From NCBI GenBank assembly GCA_964506685.1, contig CAZDMQ010000009.1, positions 4,630-68,629 of the forward strand: a stretch of 64,000 nt of DNA, read 5' to 3'. Positions 1-10,800 of the stretch are shown in pieces (position 1 is the stretch's first letter; every line of letters starts with the position of its first letter). Below the pieces are notes generated by a model that was not told where the DNA came from, searched no databases, and worked only from the letters and a program-made list of their open reading frames with translations. Origin of the DNA: UBA5336 sp964506685. Its GTDB lineage: Bacteria; Pseudomonadota; Alphaproteobacteria; Caulobacterales; Hyphomonadaceae. The position numbers and the translations under genes were made by a program.

Positions 1-1205
1 ATGATGGCGGGGTGCTGCCCCTCGACGCGGGCCAGACCGTGCTCGTGGTCGGACCGGGAGCCGGCAGTATCGCCAAGGCGTCCGGCGGCTGGACGCTGTC
101 CTGGCAGGGCGGGGTCGACGCGGCCGGGGTGTTTCCCAACGCGCAGTCGATCCTGTCGGGTATTCGCGAGGTCGTGGAGGCGCGCGGCGGACGCGTCGTG
201 TACGATCCGGAGGGCACGTCCGGCGCCGACGCCGATGTGGTGATCGCTGTCTACGGGGAAGACCCCTATGCCGAATTCCGGGGCGACCGCGATCACCTCG
301 ATTTCGAACCGGAGGATTTCGACACAAGCCGCCTGGCGGCGCTGGGCGCAGGGGGGCGACCGGTGGTCTCGGTGTTCCTGTCCGGGCGTCCGCTCTGGGT
401 CAATCCGGAAATCAATGCCTCGGACGCCTTCGTGGCCGCCTGGCTGCCGGGGAGCGAAGGTGGCGGCGTGGCGGACATGCTCTTCCGTACCGATCCGTCC
501 CATCACTTCACCGGCCGCCTCTCCTTTTCCTGGCCGGCAAGTGCGGTCGATTTCGACAACAATACCGACGCCACCGGCTATGCCCCCCTGTTCCCGCTCG
601 GCTTCGGGCGGAGCTATGACGATACCAGCCCGCTCGGCGTGTTGCCCGAGGACAGCGGGATTGCCCCGGCCATGCTGCGCGAGAGGGGCGCAGTCTTTGT
701 CCGTGGCAAAACGGCTGAGCCCTGGAGGGCCTATCTGGTCTCGCCGGACGGTGATGCTGCGCTGTTGAATGGAACGAGCGCCAACACGCAGGGGCTCTCG
801 GCGGTGCGCGTCGATCATCTCGCCCAGGAAGACGCCCTGGCACTGACGTGGCGCGCAGAAGGTGCGAGCCTCGCCTTTCTGCCCGAAGGCGAGGCCCAGG
901 ACTGGTCACGCGAAGCCAATGGCGCGATGGAGCTGGGGTTTGCGGTGCGCGCGGCGTCGGACACCGAACTGGTTGTCGCCATGGGCTGCACGATGGATGG
1001 CCCGTGTGCAGACCAGGTAACGATCCGGGTTCCAGCCAGCGACTGGCGAGAGGTCCGCCTCGCGCTGAGCTGCTTCCAGCCGGAGGTCGACTTCACCGCC
1101 TTGCCGGGGGCGATCACGCTGCGCGCAGGGCCCGGCAGCGAGATCGGTCTCGCAAATGTGCGCCTTGTCGAGGATGACAACGGCCAGCCCGATTGCGGCG
1201 GCTGA
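1..1205 (+). CDS. GH3 family beta-glucosidase, C-terminal part (5' end outside window)
   Basis: The reading frame is already open at base 3 and ends at TGA 1203-1205, so only about 400 C-terminal residues are present. The first part is the GH3 C-terminal alpha/beta domain. The sequence around GSEGGGVADMLF matches the segment that carries the acid/base glutamate in GH3 enzymes, and PLFPLGFGRSYDD is the usual end of that domain. The last 170 residues or so look like the galactose-binding-like domain of ExoP-type 1,4-beta-glucan/xylo-oligosaccharide exo-hydrolases. It is followed 18 bases later by a GH115 gene on the same strand, which suggests a shared xylan-degradation operon. The exact substrate (beta-glucoside or beta-xyloside) cannot be read from this fragment. 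The nucleophile aspartate lies outside the window. Confidence 0.85.
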   Translation, partial: DGGVLPLDAGQTVLVVGPGAGSIAKASGGWTLSWQGGVDAAGVFPNAQSILSGIREVVEARGGRVVYDPEGTSGADADVVIAVYGEDPYAEFRGDRDHLDFEPEDFDTSRLAALGAGGRPVVSVFLSGRPLWVNPEINASDAFVAAWLPGSEGGGVADMLFRTDPSHHFTGRLSFSWPASAVDFDNNTDATGYAPLFPLGFGRSYDDTSPLGVLPEDSGIAPAMLRERGAVFVRGKTAEPWRAYLVSPDGDAALLNGTSANTQGLSAVRVDHLAQEDALALTWRAEGASLAFLPEGEAQDWSREANGAMELGFAVRAASDTELVVAMGCTMDGPCADQVTIRVPASDWREVRLALSCFQPEVDFTALPGAITLRAGPGSEIGLANVRLVEDDNGQPDCGG

Positions 1206-1223
1206 CACGCGGGGACCCAGGCC

Positions 1224-4214
1224 ATGAAGCATGCCATGCGCGTCATTGTCTCCAGCATCGGGGCCCTGCTCTTGCTGGCCGCCCGTACGCAGGCCGATCC
1301 GGCCGAACGGCGGCAGACTGAGTGCCCGGTCAGCGCGGTGGTCTGTGACGCCTCGCAGGCGGCGGGTTTCGGCTTGATCGACGGGGGGCAACCTGCTGCC
1401 ATCTTTGTTGACGCGGATGATTTCGAAGGTGTCGGGATTGCTGCCCGCAATCTTCATGAGGATCTTGGGCGGCTCGGAGGACGCGAGGGCGGATGGTCCC
1501 TCCGCGCCGAGCCCGACCCCATCGGCGACGCCGTGATTCTCGTCGGCACGATCGGCCGGTCTGACCCGATCGACGGTCTGATTGCCAGGGGGAAGCTGGA
1601 CGTTTCCGGGGTCGTGGGCGGGTGGGAAGCGTTTCTCACCACTGTCGTCGACTCGCCCATGGACGGGGTCGATAGCGCTTTGGTGATTGCCGGCGCCGAC
1701 CAGCGCGGGACGATCTTCGGCATCTATGACCTGATCGAACGCGCCGGGGTGTCGCCCTGGCACTGGTGGGCCGATGTGGCGGTTCCTGAGCGCACCGATC
1801 TCGTCGTCACACCGCACACCCGCCTCGACCGGCCGGTGGTGAAATATCGTGGCATTTTCCTGAATGACGAGAACCCGGCATTGTACGACTGGGTGCATGC
1901 GACCTATGGCGGGTTCAACAACGCGTTCTATGCCCGGGTGTTCGAACTGATCCTGCGCCAGAAGGGCAATTATCTCTGGCCCGCCATGTGGGGCAAGGCG
2001 TTCTATGATGATGATCCCGAAAACGGCCTGACAGCACAGCGCCATGGCATCGTTATCGGCACGTCCCATCATGAGCCGCTGATGCGCGCCCACGTCGAGT
2101 GGGAACGCCATGGCGAGGGGCCATGGGATTACACGGTGAATGCCGACGCCCTGCGGGAATTCTGGCGCGCCGGCATGGAGCGCGTCGCCGGTCAGGAGGT
2201 GCTTGTCACCATCGGCATGCGCGGTGACGGTGATGAGGCGATGACGGAAGGTACGGCGATCGACCTGCTGGAAACCATCGTCGCCGACCAGCGCGAGATC
2301 ATTGCAGATGTCACTGGAAAGCTTGCCGAGGACCAGCCGCAGGTCTGGGCGCTCTACAAGGAAGTGCAGGACTATCATGACCAGGGCATGGATGTGCCCG
2401 ATGACGTGCTGTTGCTGTTCTCCGACGACAACTGGGGCAATATCCGCCGGCTGCCTGCGCCGGGCGAGGCCCGCCCCGGGGGCTATGGCATCTACTACCA
2501 TTTCGACTATGTGGGCGCGCCGCGAAACTACAAATGGCTCAATGTCAGCCAGGTCGAACGGATCTGGGAACAGATGGACATGGCCTGGCGCTATGGTGCC
2601 GACCGGCTCTGGATCGCCAATGTCGGCGACCTGAAGCCCATGGAACTGCCGATCAGCTTCTTTCTCGACCAGGCCTGGGATCCTGCGGCGATGACGCTGT
2701 CACGGATGGATGGCTTCACGGCGGCGTGGGCTGCGCGGCAGTTCGGGCCGGACCATGCCGGTGAGATTGCGGCGCTGCTGGACGGCTACACCAGGTTCAA
2801 TTCACGCCGGACGCCAGAGCTTCTCGACTCGCGGACCTACAGCGCGGTGAACTTCGAGGAATGGGATCGGGTGGCGGCCGACTACCGCGCGCTGGCCGAG
2901 ACGGCCGACCGCATTCGCGCAGCCCTGCCGGCCCGCCATGATGATGCGTTCGTGCAACTGGTCTGGTTCCCGGTGCAGGCGAGCGCCAATCTTTACCAGC
3001 TTTATCGCGCCGTCGCGCTCAACCGGCTCCACGCCGCGCAGGGCCGCAGCGATGCCAATGCCATGGCGGACTTGGCGGAACGATACTATGCGCGCGATGC
3101 CGAACTGACGCGCATCTATCACGAGGATGTCGCCGGCGGAAAATGGACCGGCATGATGGGCCAGACACATATTGGCTACACCTACTGGCAGCAGCCCGAA
3201 ACGCAGACCATGCCGGAGGTTCAGCGCATCAAGCCCCTGCCTGGCGCGCAGATGGGCGTCGCGCTCGCCGGACTCACCGGGGGCTGGCCCGGCAGCGCCG
3301 AGGCGCCGCGTCTCGGCGAGGTCAGCCCTTACGGCACGCAGGCGGCCTATATCGAGATCTTCAATCGCGGGAGCGAGGCTTTCACGGCCGAGGTCACGAG
3401 CTCTGCGCCGTGGCTGGATGTCTCGCACAGGACGCTTGAGATCGAAGGCAAGACCCGGCGGGTCGATATCGCGCCTGACTGGGACAAGGTCCCGGCGGGA
3501 CGCACGGTCGCCACGCTGCTTGTGGCGGGCGCCGGTCGCTCGGTCGAGGTCAAGGTTCCGGTCTTCAGGCCGTGGGCGGGGACGCCAGTGCAGGGCTATG
3601 TCGAGGCCGAAGGCGTCGTCTCGATCCCGGCGTCCGGCTTCGACCGCGCGGTTGCCGCCGATGGCGTCGAGTGGACGGTGTTGCCCTCTCTTGGCCGCCG
3701 GGGCAGTTCCGTGGCCGCCTTCCCGCGCCCGTTCGAGGCGTTCGAGCCCGGCGCAGACTCGCCGCGCCTGGAATACGACGTTCACACCTTCTCCAGAGGT
3801 GAGGCCAGTCTGCATGTGGTGCTGGAGCCGAGTTTCGACGTTGCGGGGAAAGGCGGGACGCTGTTTGCCGTCTCGGTCGACGATGGCGCGCCGGTCCTGG
3901 TGAACGCGAATGGCGACTTCTTCCCGAATGACCCGACCCACCCGGTCTGGCCCAAAGCGGTCGCCAACAGTGCCGTGGTGCGAACGGTCCCGGTGGATAT
4001 CGGGACGGCCGGGCCGCACACGGTGAAACTCTGGCTGGTGGATCCGGGGCTCGTGTTCCAGGAGATCTGGCTGGAGACCGGCGACATGCCCGACACCTAT
4101 CTCGGCCCGCCAGCGAGCCTGCGGGCCGGGACCGGCGCGCAACAGAGGCCCGGGGCCTGTCCGGCCGGACCGGAAGGGGCGTGTGCCGATGATCCAATCA
4201 CAGGAGAGCCATGA
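1224..4214 (+). CDS. GH115 xylan alpha-1,2-glucuronidase
   Basis: This 996-residue secreted protein has an N-terminal signal peptide (hydrophobic run ending near residue 24). It matches GH115 along its length: a substrate-binding N-terminal domain, the core block with YRGIFLNDENPAL, GNYLWPAMWGKAF and IGTSHHEPLMRAH, then GMRGDGDEAM and LFSDDNWGNIRRLP, followed by helical and beta-sandwich C-terminal domains. GH115 enzymes remove (4-O-methyl-)glucuronic acid from internal or terminal xylose of glucuronoxylan. Length is typical (about 800-1000). The stop overlaps the start of the next gene (ATGA at 4211-4214), so the two GH genes are translationally coupled. The ribosome site upstream is weak. 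The family call is strong; the fine specificity is inferred from the family. Confidence 0.93.
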   Translation: MKHAMRVIVSSIGALLLLAARTQADPAERRQTECPVSAVVCDASQAAGFGLIDGGQPAAIFVDADDFEGVGIAARNLHEDLGRLGGREGGWSLRAEPDPIGDAVILVGTIGRSDPIDGLIARGKLDVSGVVGGWEAFLTTVVDSPMDGVDSALVIAGADQRGTIFGIYDLIERAGVSPWHWWADVAVPERTDLVVTPHTRLDRPVVKYRGIFLNDENPALYDWVHATYGGFNNAFYARVFELILRQKGNYLWPAMWGKAFYDDDPENGLTAQRHGIVIGTSHHEPLMRAHVEWERHGEGPWDYTVNADALREFWRAGMERVAGQEVLVTIGMRGDGDEAMTEGTAIDLLETIVADQREIIADVTGKLAEDQPQVWALYKEVQDYHDQGMDVPDDVLLLFSDDNWGNIRRLPAPGEARPGGYGIYYHFDYVGAPRNYKWLNVSQVERIWEQMDMAWRYGADRLWIANVGDLKPMELPISFFLDQAWDPAAMTLSRMDGFTAAWAARQFGPDHAGEIAALLDGYTRFNSRRTPELLDSRTYSAVNFEEWDRVAADYRALAETADRIRAALPARHDDAFVQLVWFPVQASANLYQLYRAVALNRLHAAQGRSDANAMADLAERYYARDAELTRIYHEDVAGGKWTGMMGQTHIGYTYWQQPETQTMPEVQRIKPLPGAQMGVALAGLTGGWPGSAEAPRLGEVSPYGTQAAYIEIFNRGSEAFTAEVTSSAPWLDVSHRTLEIEGKTRRVDIAPDWDKVPAGRTVATLLVAGAGRSVEVKVPVFRPWAGTPVQGYVEAEGVVSIPASGFDRAVAADGVEWTVLPSLGRRGSSVAAFPRPFEAFEPGADSPRLEYDVHTFSRGEASLHVVLEPSFDVAGKGGTLFAVSVDDGAPVLVNANGDFFPNDPTHPVWPKAVANSAVVRTVPVDIGTAGPHTVKLWLVDPGLVFQEIWLETGDMPDTYLGPPASLRAGTGAQQRPGACPAGPEGACADDPITGEP

Positions 4215-5455
4215 TGAAACATCAACGGATCCGTCGGGCGAGCGCCCTCGGACTTGCAGCCGTTCTGGCGGCGTGTGGCAGCGAACAGGCCGCCGCGCCC
4301 ACGGCCCCCGGGGAGACAGCTGGCGCCGCGCAACAGCCGCCGGCCGGGCAGGCACCAGGCGGGACGGCGGTGGAGCCGGAGGCGGGTCCGGCGACGGTCG
4401 ATACTGGTTATCTGGACCAACCCCTCGTCACGGAGATCTACACCGCAGACCCGTCGGTCCATGTCTGGGATGATGGCCGGATCTACGTCTATCCCAGCCA
4501 CGACATCGACGCCGGGATTCCCGATGATGATCTCGGCAGCCAGTACGCCATGCGCGACTATATCGTGCTGTCGATGGACGAGATCGGCGGGGACGTCACG
4601 ATCCATGACATCGCCCTGGATGTCGACGACGTGGCATGGGCGGCAGAAGACATGTGGGCGCCGGACGCAGCCGAGAAGGATGGCAGATACTATCTTTACT
4701 TTCCGGCAAAGGACGCCGACGGCGTGTTCCATATCGGTGCGGCGGTCTCGGACTCCCCGACCGGCCCCTTCATTGCCGAACCAGAGCCGATTGAAGGCTC
4801 GTTCTCCATGGACCCCGCAGTCTTCGAGGATGAGGATGGTCGCTACTACATGTATTTCGGGGGCATCTGGGGCGGGCAATTGCAGCGCTGGGAAACCGGG
4901 ACCTATAATGACGATCCGGACCTGAACACCGACCTGCAGGGCGACGACCCGTCGACGTCGGCAGACGAGGGCGGCTTCGATGACCGCCCCCAGCATGCAC
5001 CCCAGGTCGCCCGCATGGCAGATGACATGGTCTCCTTCGCGGAGCCGCCGCGCGATGTCCTGCTGCTCGACGAGGATGGCGACCCGGTGAAGATGCGGGA
5101 CCATGACCGCCGCTTTTTCGAGGCGGCCTGGGTCTTCAGGCGTGGCGGGACCTACTATTTCACCTACTCGACCGGCGACACCCACAAGATCGCCTACGCC
5201 ACTGGCGAGAGCCCCTATGGTCCCTTCACCTATCGCGGTGTCGTGCTGCAGCCCGTGCAGGGCTGGACCAACCACCATTCGATCTTCGAGGCAGACGGCC
5301 AGTGGTACCTAGCTTATCACGATACCCAGCTGTCGGGCCGCAACCATCTCCGGAACGCGAAAATCACGCCCCTGACCTTCCGGGAGGACGGCTCGATCGA
5401 GACGGTCGACCCGTTTCGGATCCCTGCTGCGGAGACCGGTTCACGTCCAGGCTGA
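4211..5455 (+). CDS. GH43 family lipoprotein (beta-xylosidase / alpha-L-arabinofuranosidase type)
   Basis: The 414-residue protein begins with a lipoprotein signal (lipobox LAAC, Cys22), so it is probably anchored to a membrane facing the periplasm or outside. The five-bladed propeller of GH43 can be followed: catalytic base Asp80 in TADPSV, the MWAPDA strand near 149, the pKa-modulating Asp201 in SMDPAVFEDEDG and the acid Glu304 in FFEAAW. Residues 230-265 form a very acidic insertion. The start overlaps the GH115 stop, with an AGGAG-like ribosome site at 4202-4206. GH43 enzymes hydrolyse xylose or arabinose side or end groups of arabinoxylan; which sugar is released here is not decidable by reading. 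Confidence 0.9.
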   Translation: MMKHQRIRRASALGLAAVLAACGSEQAAAPTAPGETAGAAQQPPAGQAPGGTAVEPEAGPATVDTGYLDQPLVTEIYTADPSVHVWDDGRIYVYPSHDIDAGIPDDDLGSQYAMRDYIVLSMDEIGGDVTIHDIALDVDDVAWAAEDMWAPDAAEKDGRYYLYFPAKDADGVFHIGAAVSDSPTGPFIAEPEPIEGSFSMDPAVFEDEDGRYYMYFGGIWGGQLQRWETGTYNDDPDLNTDLQGDDPSTSADEGGFDDRPQHAPQVARMADDMVSFAEPPRDVLLLDEDGDPVKMRDHDRRFFEAAWVFRRGGTYYFTYSTGDTHKIAYATGESPYGPFTYRGVVLQPVQGWTNHHSIFEADGQWYLAYHDTQLSGRNHLRNAKITPLTFREDGSIETVDPFRIPAAETGSRPG

Positions 5456-5476
5456 ACTCGCGATTGCGGTGTGATC

Positions 5477-5498
5477 GAGGCCGTCGGCCGGCGGCCTC
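5477..5498. terminator. Hairpin between convergent GH43 genes
   Basis: GAGGCCG (5477-5483) pairs with CGGCCTC (5492-5498) around an 8-base loop, exactly in the 41-base gap between two convergent genes. There is no long T run, so it may be a weak bidirectional terminator. Confidence 0.4.
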
Positions 5499-7227
5499 AA
5501 TTCGACGACGTCGCATACAGACCGAAGACAACACCGGTAAAGCTGAAGCCGTCGACGCGTTCCATGCTGAGCGCCCGGCCATCGAGATCCTCGGCCAGGA
5601 CCGTCCAGTCCGATCCGTCCAGACTGTAGGCGAAGTCATGATCGCGGCCAGCCGTCGTGATCCTCAGCCGCACAGGCGTGGCCGCAAGGCCCCCGATTGG
5701 CGTGCGGGCGAGGACGGTGCGTTCACCGTTCCGGTTCTGGGTCAGGCGGACTTCCCTGCGACCTTCGCTGTCGAGGCCGATACCGATGGCGACGTAGTTG
5801 TGGTCATCATGGAAGGCGACGAGCCCGGCCTCGTCACCTTCGGAGACGGGGTCGAATTCCATCCCGGTTTCGGCCACGGCATGGTGGTGTTGCTGGCGAC
5901 GGGCCAGCAAGGAGGGCTGGCCGCCGTCGCCCAGTCCGACGGGACGTGCGGCGATGACCAGCTTGCCCCTGTCGAGGGTGAACCAGGTCTCGTCGGGGAC
6001 CCGCGGTGTCATCCATTCCGGCCCGATCGTATCGCCTTCGAAGGCGTCGTTGATGGTGAAATTGCCGCTCAAGGGCGGGGTGTCTTCCGGCATCGGCTCA
6101 CCGGCCGGACGCGGCACGCTGAACGGCAGGGCCTTGCCCCTTTCAAGGATAATCGGCCAGCCATCGTGCCACTTGACCGGCGCGATAAAGGTCTCCCGGC
6201 CAGTGTTGTGGAACCAGACCTCATAGGGCCGGATACCGAGGAAGATGGCCCACCAGGCGCCTGCCGCGTCCTGGACAAGGTCGGCATGGCCAAGCGCGGT
6301 GACCGGATTGTCTCGGTCATCGGGCAGGTCGCGCTGGGTGAGGATCGGATTGTCTTCATAGGGCGCATAGGGGCCGAGCACTGACCGCGCGCGCAGCACG
6401 ACCTGGGAGTGTTCGAGGCTGGTGCCGCCCTCCGCGCTGGAGAGGTAATACCACTCACCGATGCGGTAGATATGTGGCCCCTCGATCCAGATCGGCTTGT
6501 CTTCCGGACGCACGCCGCCATTGATCAGCACCACCGGCGCGCTGACAGGCTGGAAGGTCTCCCGGTCGATCTCGCGGATCAAGATGGCGCGGTGTCCCTC
6601 ATAGCGCGACCCGCCCGGCGGCAGCTCGTTGTTCATCAGGTACATCTTTCCGTCGACATCAAAGAAGATCGAGGGATCGATGCCGCCGACCTCGGGCATG
6701 AAGACCGGGTCCGACCATGGACCGGCGGGATCGCGGGCGGTGATGATGAAATTGCCGCCGCAGTCCACGCATGTGTTCGCGATGTAGAAAACGCCCTCAT
6801 GATACTCGATCGTCGGCGCAAACACGCCGCGGGACAGCGGCAAGCCGTCGAAATCGAGCATGCCCGGCCGGTCTATGGCATTGCCGACTTGCTGCCAGGT
6901 GACGAGGTCGGTGCTGCGGAACACCGGGATGCCGGGATACCAGGTGAAGGTCGAGTTCACGAGGTAGTAGGTCTCGCCCGCTCTGGTGACAGAGGGATCC
7001 GGATAGAAACCGGCCAGGACCGGGTTCGGCGCCTCGCCCGGGGGCAGGCTTTCGAAGACGGGATCGCGGCCTGTGTAGCGGAAGTTGTCGAAGCGTGCCT
7101 GGGGCTGTCCGACCCGCCCGACTTCGGCAGCGACCTCTGGTTTCGCCGGACCGGGCTGGCAGGCCGCCAGGCCGAGGGCCAGGATGCTGGCCACCAAATA
7201 TGCGATGCGACGGGCGCCGTCCCCCAT
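5497..7227 (-). CDS. GH43 beta-xylosidase-type lipoprotein with C-terminal beta-sandwich
   Basis: I start this at the ATG whose first base is 7227, because it opens a clean lipoprotein signal (lipobox LAAC, Cys23) with a GAGGT-like ribosome site. The frame is open further upstream but that part is not signal-like. The 576-residue protein has a GH43 propeller with Asp77 (YPDPSV, base), Asp184 (GGIDPS) and Glu249 (WIEGPH, acid). It continues into the concanavalin-like C-terminal domain found in XynB-type GH43 enzymes (about residues 380-576). It probably releases xylose from xylo-oligosaccharides in the periplasm or at the surface. It converges on the other GH43 gene, so the locus is two transcription units serving one substrate. 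Confidence 0.92.
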   Translation of the reverse strand: MGDGARRIAYLVASILALGLAACQPGPAKPEVAAEVGRVGQPQARFDNFRYTGRDPVFESLPPGEAPNPVLAGFYPDPSVTRAGETYYLVNSTFTWYPGIPVFRSTDLVTWQQVGNAIDRPGMLDFDGLPLSRGVFAPTIEYHEGVFYIANTCVDCGGNFIITARDPAGPWSDPVFMPEVGGIDPSIFFDVDGKMYLMNNELPPGGSRYEGHRAILIREIDRETFQPVSAPVVLINGGVRPEDKPIWIEGPHIYRIGEWYYLSSAEGGTSLEHSQVVLRARSVLGPYAPYEDNPILTQRDLPDDRDNPVTALGHADLVQDAAGAWWAIFLGIRPYEVWFHNTGRETFIAPVKWHDGWPIILERGKALPFSVPRPAGEPMPEDTPPLSGNFTINDAFEGDTIGPEWMTPRVPDETWFTLDRGKLVIAARPVGLGDGGQPSLLARRQQHHHAVAETGMEFDPVSEGDEAGLVAFHDDHNYVAIGIGLDSEGRREVRLTQNRNGERTVLARTPIGGLAATPVRLRITTAGRDHDFAYSLDGSDWTVLAEDLDGRALSMERVDGFSFTGVVFGLYATSSN

Positions 7228-7432
7228 GCCTGACCTCACCTGAACGGTTTCCCTGCAGCCGATGCGACGACAGTCACATCGCTTTGTTACCGTTATCAAT
7301 TCGAGGCCGGCGGGTCCAGTCGAAGTTTTCTCCGGTTCATGCGGTTTCAGGCACCGGAGACTGGCGGCATCGGTCGCGCCGGGCAGTGCCGGGCCGGGAA
7401 TGTGACGCAGGCGAGATCGGCGCGGACGCGAT

Positions 7433-7858
7433 TCAGGGCGCTTCGTCGAGGCAGTCGGCACCGTCGGTTGCCGTGTTGCAGATGGCCATGATGCGATAGG
7501 CGCCGTCGCGCCCCTGTTTGACGCGGATCGCCACCTCATCGCCCTCGGAGAAGCCGGAAAGGTCCGCATCGGCCACGGTCTCGAAGCCCATGGTCATGGC
7601 GCCCATCGCAAAGCCCCCTTCGAACGGGCCGTGATCGATGGTGACGAAATCGCCCAGTTCGCCCAGCGATACGATGGTCCCGGTGGCGTCGGCGACCCCG
7701 CCGGTTGCCGGGCTGGCAGCGGGTTGGCCGTTGGCCACGAGGGCTTCGGCCGCCGCAGGGGGGGCGGCCGGGGCGTCGGCGCCGCTGTCCTGCGCGTTGC
7801 CGCAGGCGGAAATGGCAAGCGCGACCAAGCCGGTGGTGAGAGGGTGGAGGGTTTTCAT
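7433..7858 (-). CDS. CusF-like periplasmic copper-binding lipoprotein
   Basis: The 141-residue protein has a lipoprotein signal (AISAC) and an alanine/proline-rich linker to about residue 55. A small beta-barrel follows whose pattern (VTIDHGPFEGGFAMGAMTMGFE) resembles the CusF fold, in which the His, Met and aromatic residues of the MTM region bind Cu(I) or Ag(I). The motif residues H and MTM are present. The start overlaps the cusA stop by four bases, so it is the last gene of the efflux operon. Its likely job is to deliver periplasmic Cu(I)/Ag(I) to the Cus pump. The free-standing CusF of enterobacteria is soluble; lipidation here is a difference worth noting. Confidence 0.82.
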   Translation of the reverse strand: MKTLHPLTTGLVALAISACGNAQDSGADAPAAPPAAAEALVANGQPAASPATGGVADATGTIVSLGELGDFVTIDHGPFEGGFAMGAMTMGFETVADADLSGFSEGDEVAIRVKQGRDGAYRIMAICNTATDGADCLDEAP

Positions 7859-10800
7859 GCTGTTTCTCCCTGAGCATGCTGGATGGGGTGCGCATCGCCG
7901 GACGGGCCGCTGGTGCGCGCGTAAAGCGTTTGGCCGACCCGGATCGCGTAGATCGCCGGGATCACGATAAGGGTCAGCAGAAGCGTCGAAGCCATGCCGC
8001 CGAGCATTGGCAGGGCGATGCGGCGCATCACGTCGGCGCCGAGCCCGCTGGTCAGGAAGATCGGGGCGAGACCGGCGAAGATGGTGATCACCGTCATCAG
8101 CTTGGGCCGGACCCGCATGGCCGCGCCCCGGCTGATGGCGGCGAGCAGTTCGGACTGGGTCTCCGGCCTTGCCCGGCGCACTTCGGCATCAATGTAGAGC
8201 AGCATGATCACGGCGGTTTCGACCGCAATGCCGCCGAGGGCGATGAAGCCGACGGCCACCGCCACGGACAGGTTGTAGCCCGCCAGCCAGACAGCCCAGA
8301 GCCCGCCGACCAGCCCGAAAGGCAGGCTCGCCATGATGATCAGCGTGCGGTCGAGCCGGCCGAAATGCAGCATGAGAAGCAGGAAGATGAGTGTCATGGC
8401 GGACGGGATTGCGATGGCAAGACGCGCACGTGCATCCTGCATCTGCTCATACTGGCCGGCAAAATCCACCGCATAGCCCGGCGGCAGGTCGACCGCTTCG
8501 GCGACGGCCGCTTGCGCTGCGCTGACATAGCCGCCAAGGTCGCGGCCGGCGATGTCCACGAACACCCAGCCGGTGAGGCGCGCATTTTCCGAGCGGATCA
8601 TTGGCGGCCCCTCGCCATAGGTGATCGAGGCCAGTTCTCCGAGGGGGATGTGTGCGCCCGCCGGTGTCGGCACGAGAATGGTGCCGATGGCTTCGGGACT
8701 TTCGCGGAACGCCCGGTCATAGCGCGCGATGATGTCATAGCGCTCGCGGCCCTCGACCGATTGCGCCAGCGCGAGCCCGCCGAGTGCGCTGCGCACGACA
8801 GACTGGAACGCGCCCATGTCGATGCCCCGCCGGGCCAGCTCACTGCGGTCCGGCACGATATCGAGATACTTGCCGCCGAGGACCCGGTCGGCAAAGGCCG
8901 AGCGCGTGCCGGGAATGTCGGCCACGACGGTTTCGATCTGCCGGGCGATGGCTTCGATCTCCGTGAGGTCATCGCCGGTGACCTTGATGCCGACCGGCGT
9001 GCGCACCCCGGTGGAGACCATGTCCATGCGGATCTTGATCGGATAGCCCCAGGAATTGACGAGGCCCGGCATCTGCAGCCGACGGTCCAGCTCGTCCTTC
9101 AGGTCCTCGATGGTAAGGCCAGCTCGCCATTCGCTCCTGGGTTTCAGCGCAATCCAGGTCTCGATCATGGTCAGCGGGGCCGGGTCGGTGGCGGTTTCGG
9201 CACGGCCGGCCTTGCCAATGGCGCGCTCGACTTCCGGCACCGTCATGATCAGCCGGTTGGTCTGGCCGAGGATTTCCCGCATCTTGGTCTCCGATGCCCC
9301 TGGCAGCGTGGTGGGCATGTAGAGCAGCTCGCCCTCGTAGAGCGCCGGCATGAATTCCGAGCCGATCCGCTGCAGCGGGATGACGACACTGGCCGTAAGG
9401 GCAATCGCGAGCACGACGGTCAGCCATTTCAGCCGCAGCGCGAGATGCAGGACCGGTCTGTAGGCCCATATGAAAAAGGCGTTCAGCGGGTTGGCCGTCT
9501 CCGGCCGGAACCGGCCCCGCATCAGGTAGAGCATCAGCACCGGAACGAGCGTGACAGACAGGATCGCAGCAAACGCCATGGCATAGGTCTTGGTGAAGGC
9601 GAGGGGGCTGAACAGACGGTAGCTCTCCCCGGTCAGGGCAAAGACCGGAAGGAAGGATACGGTGATGATCATGAGGGAGAAGAAGATGCCGGGGCCGACC
9701 TCCTGTGCAGCTTCGAGCAGGGCGGTGCGGCGGGTCCTCGCGTCGGAATTGTCGCCAAGCTCCGAAAGCCGGCGGCTGGCATTCTCGACCAGCACTATGG
9801 CTGCGTCGACCATGGCCCCGATGGCGATGGCGATGCCGCCCAGCGACATGATGTTTGCCGTCACGCCCTGCCAGGACATGATCAGGAACGCCCCGAGCAC
9901 GCCCAGAGGCAGGGTGACGATCGCCACCAGCGACGACCGCACGTGCAGCAGGAAGATCAGGATCACCAGCGCGACCGCAATCGCTTCCTCGACCAGCTTC
10001 TCGCGCAGGTACGCCACCGAGCCCTCGATCAGGGGGGCGCGGTCATGGACCGTGACGATCTCGACGCCGTCGGGCAGGCCGCGGCGCAGTTCGGCCAGCT
10101 TGTCCTTGACCCGTCCGATGACCTCAAGTGCGTTCTCGCCGTCGCGCATGATGACGATCCCCGCAACCGTCTCGCCTTCGCCGTTGAGTTCGACAATGCC
10201 GCGCCGCAGCGCCGGTCCTTCCACGATACGGGCGACATCACCGAGCCGGACCGGTGTGCCGTCCTTGGCAAACAGCGTGACCGCCTCGAGATCGGCGCGC
10301 TCGTCGACATAGCCCGAGGAACGGATCACGTATTCGGTTTCGGCCTGTTCGACGACCCGTCCGCCGACCTCTGCGGACGCCGCGCGCACGGCCTCGCGGA
10401 TGCGCGCAATGGAAATGTCGAAGCGGCGCAGGGCGTTGGGGTCGAGCAGGACCTGGTATTCGCGCACGAAGCCGCCGACCGAGGCGACTTCAGCCACCCC
10501 CTCCACCCCGGAGAGTTCCAGTTTCAGGAACCAGTCCTGCAGTGTGCGCAGCCCGGCAAGGTCGGTCTGGCCTGTCCGGTCGACCAGCGCGTACTGGTAG
10601 ACCCAGCCAACACCTGTGGCATCCGGTCCGATCTGCGGCACGGCGCCTTCGGGCAATTCGGAACCCAGCCGCGAGAGCGCTTCGAGGACGCGCGCACGTG
10701 CCCAGTACAGGTCGACATCATCCTCGAAGATGACATGGACAAAGCTCGTGCCGAACATCGACTGCCCCCGCACATCCTTCGTGCGCGGCAGGCCGAGCAG

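Noticed and set aside
906..2501. Long open frame of 531 codons on the minus strand
   Set aside because: It lies opposite the GH3 and GH115 genes, has no ribosome site or family resemblance, and its length follows from the high GC content.
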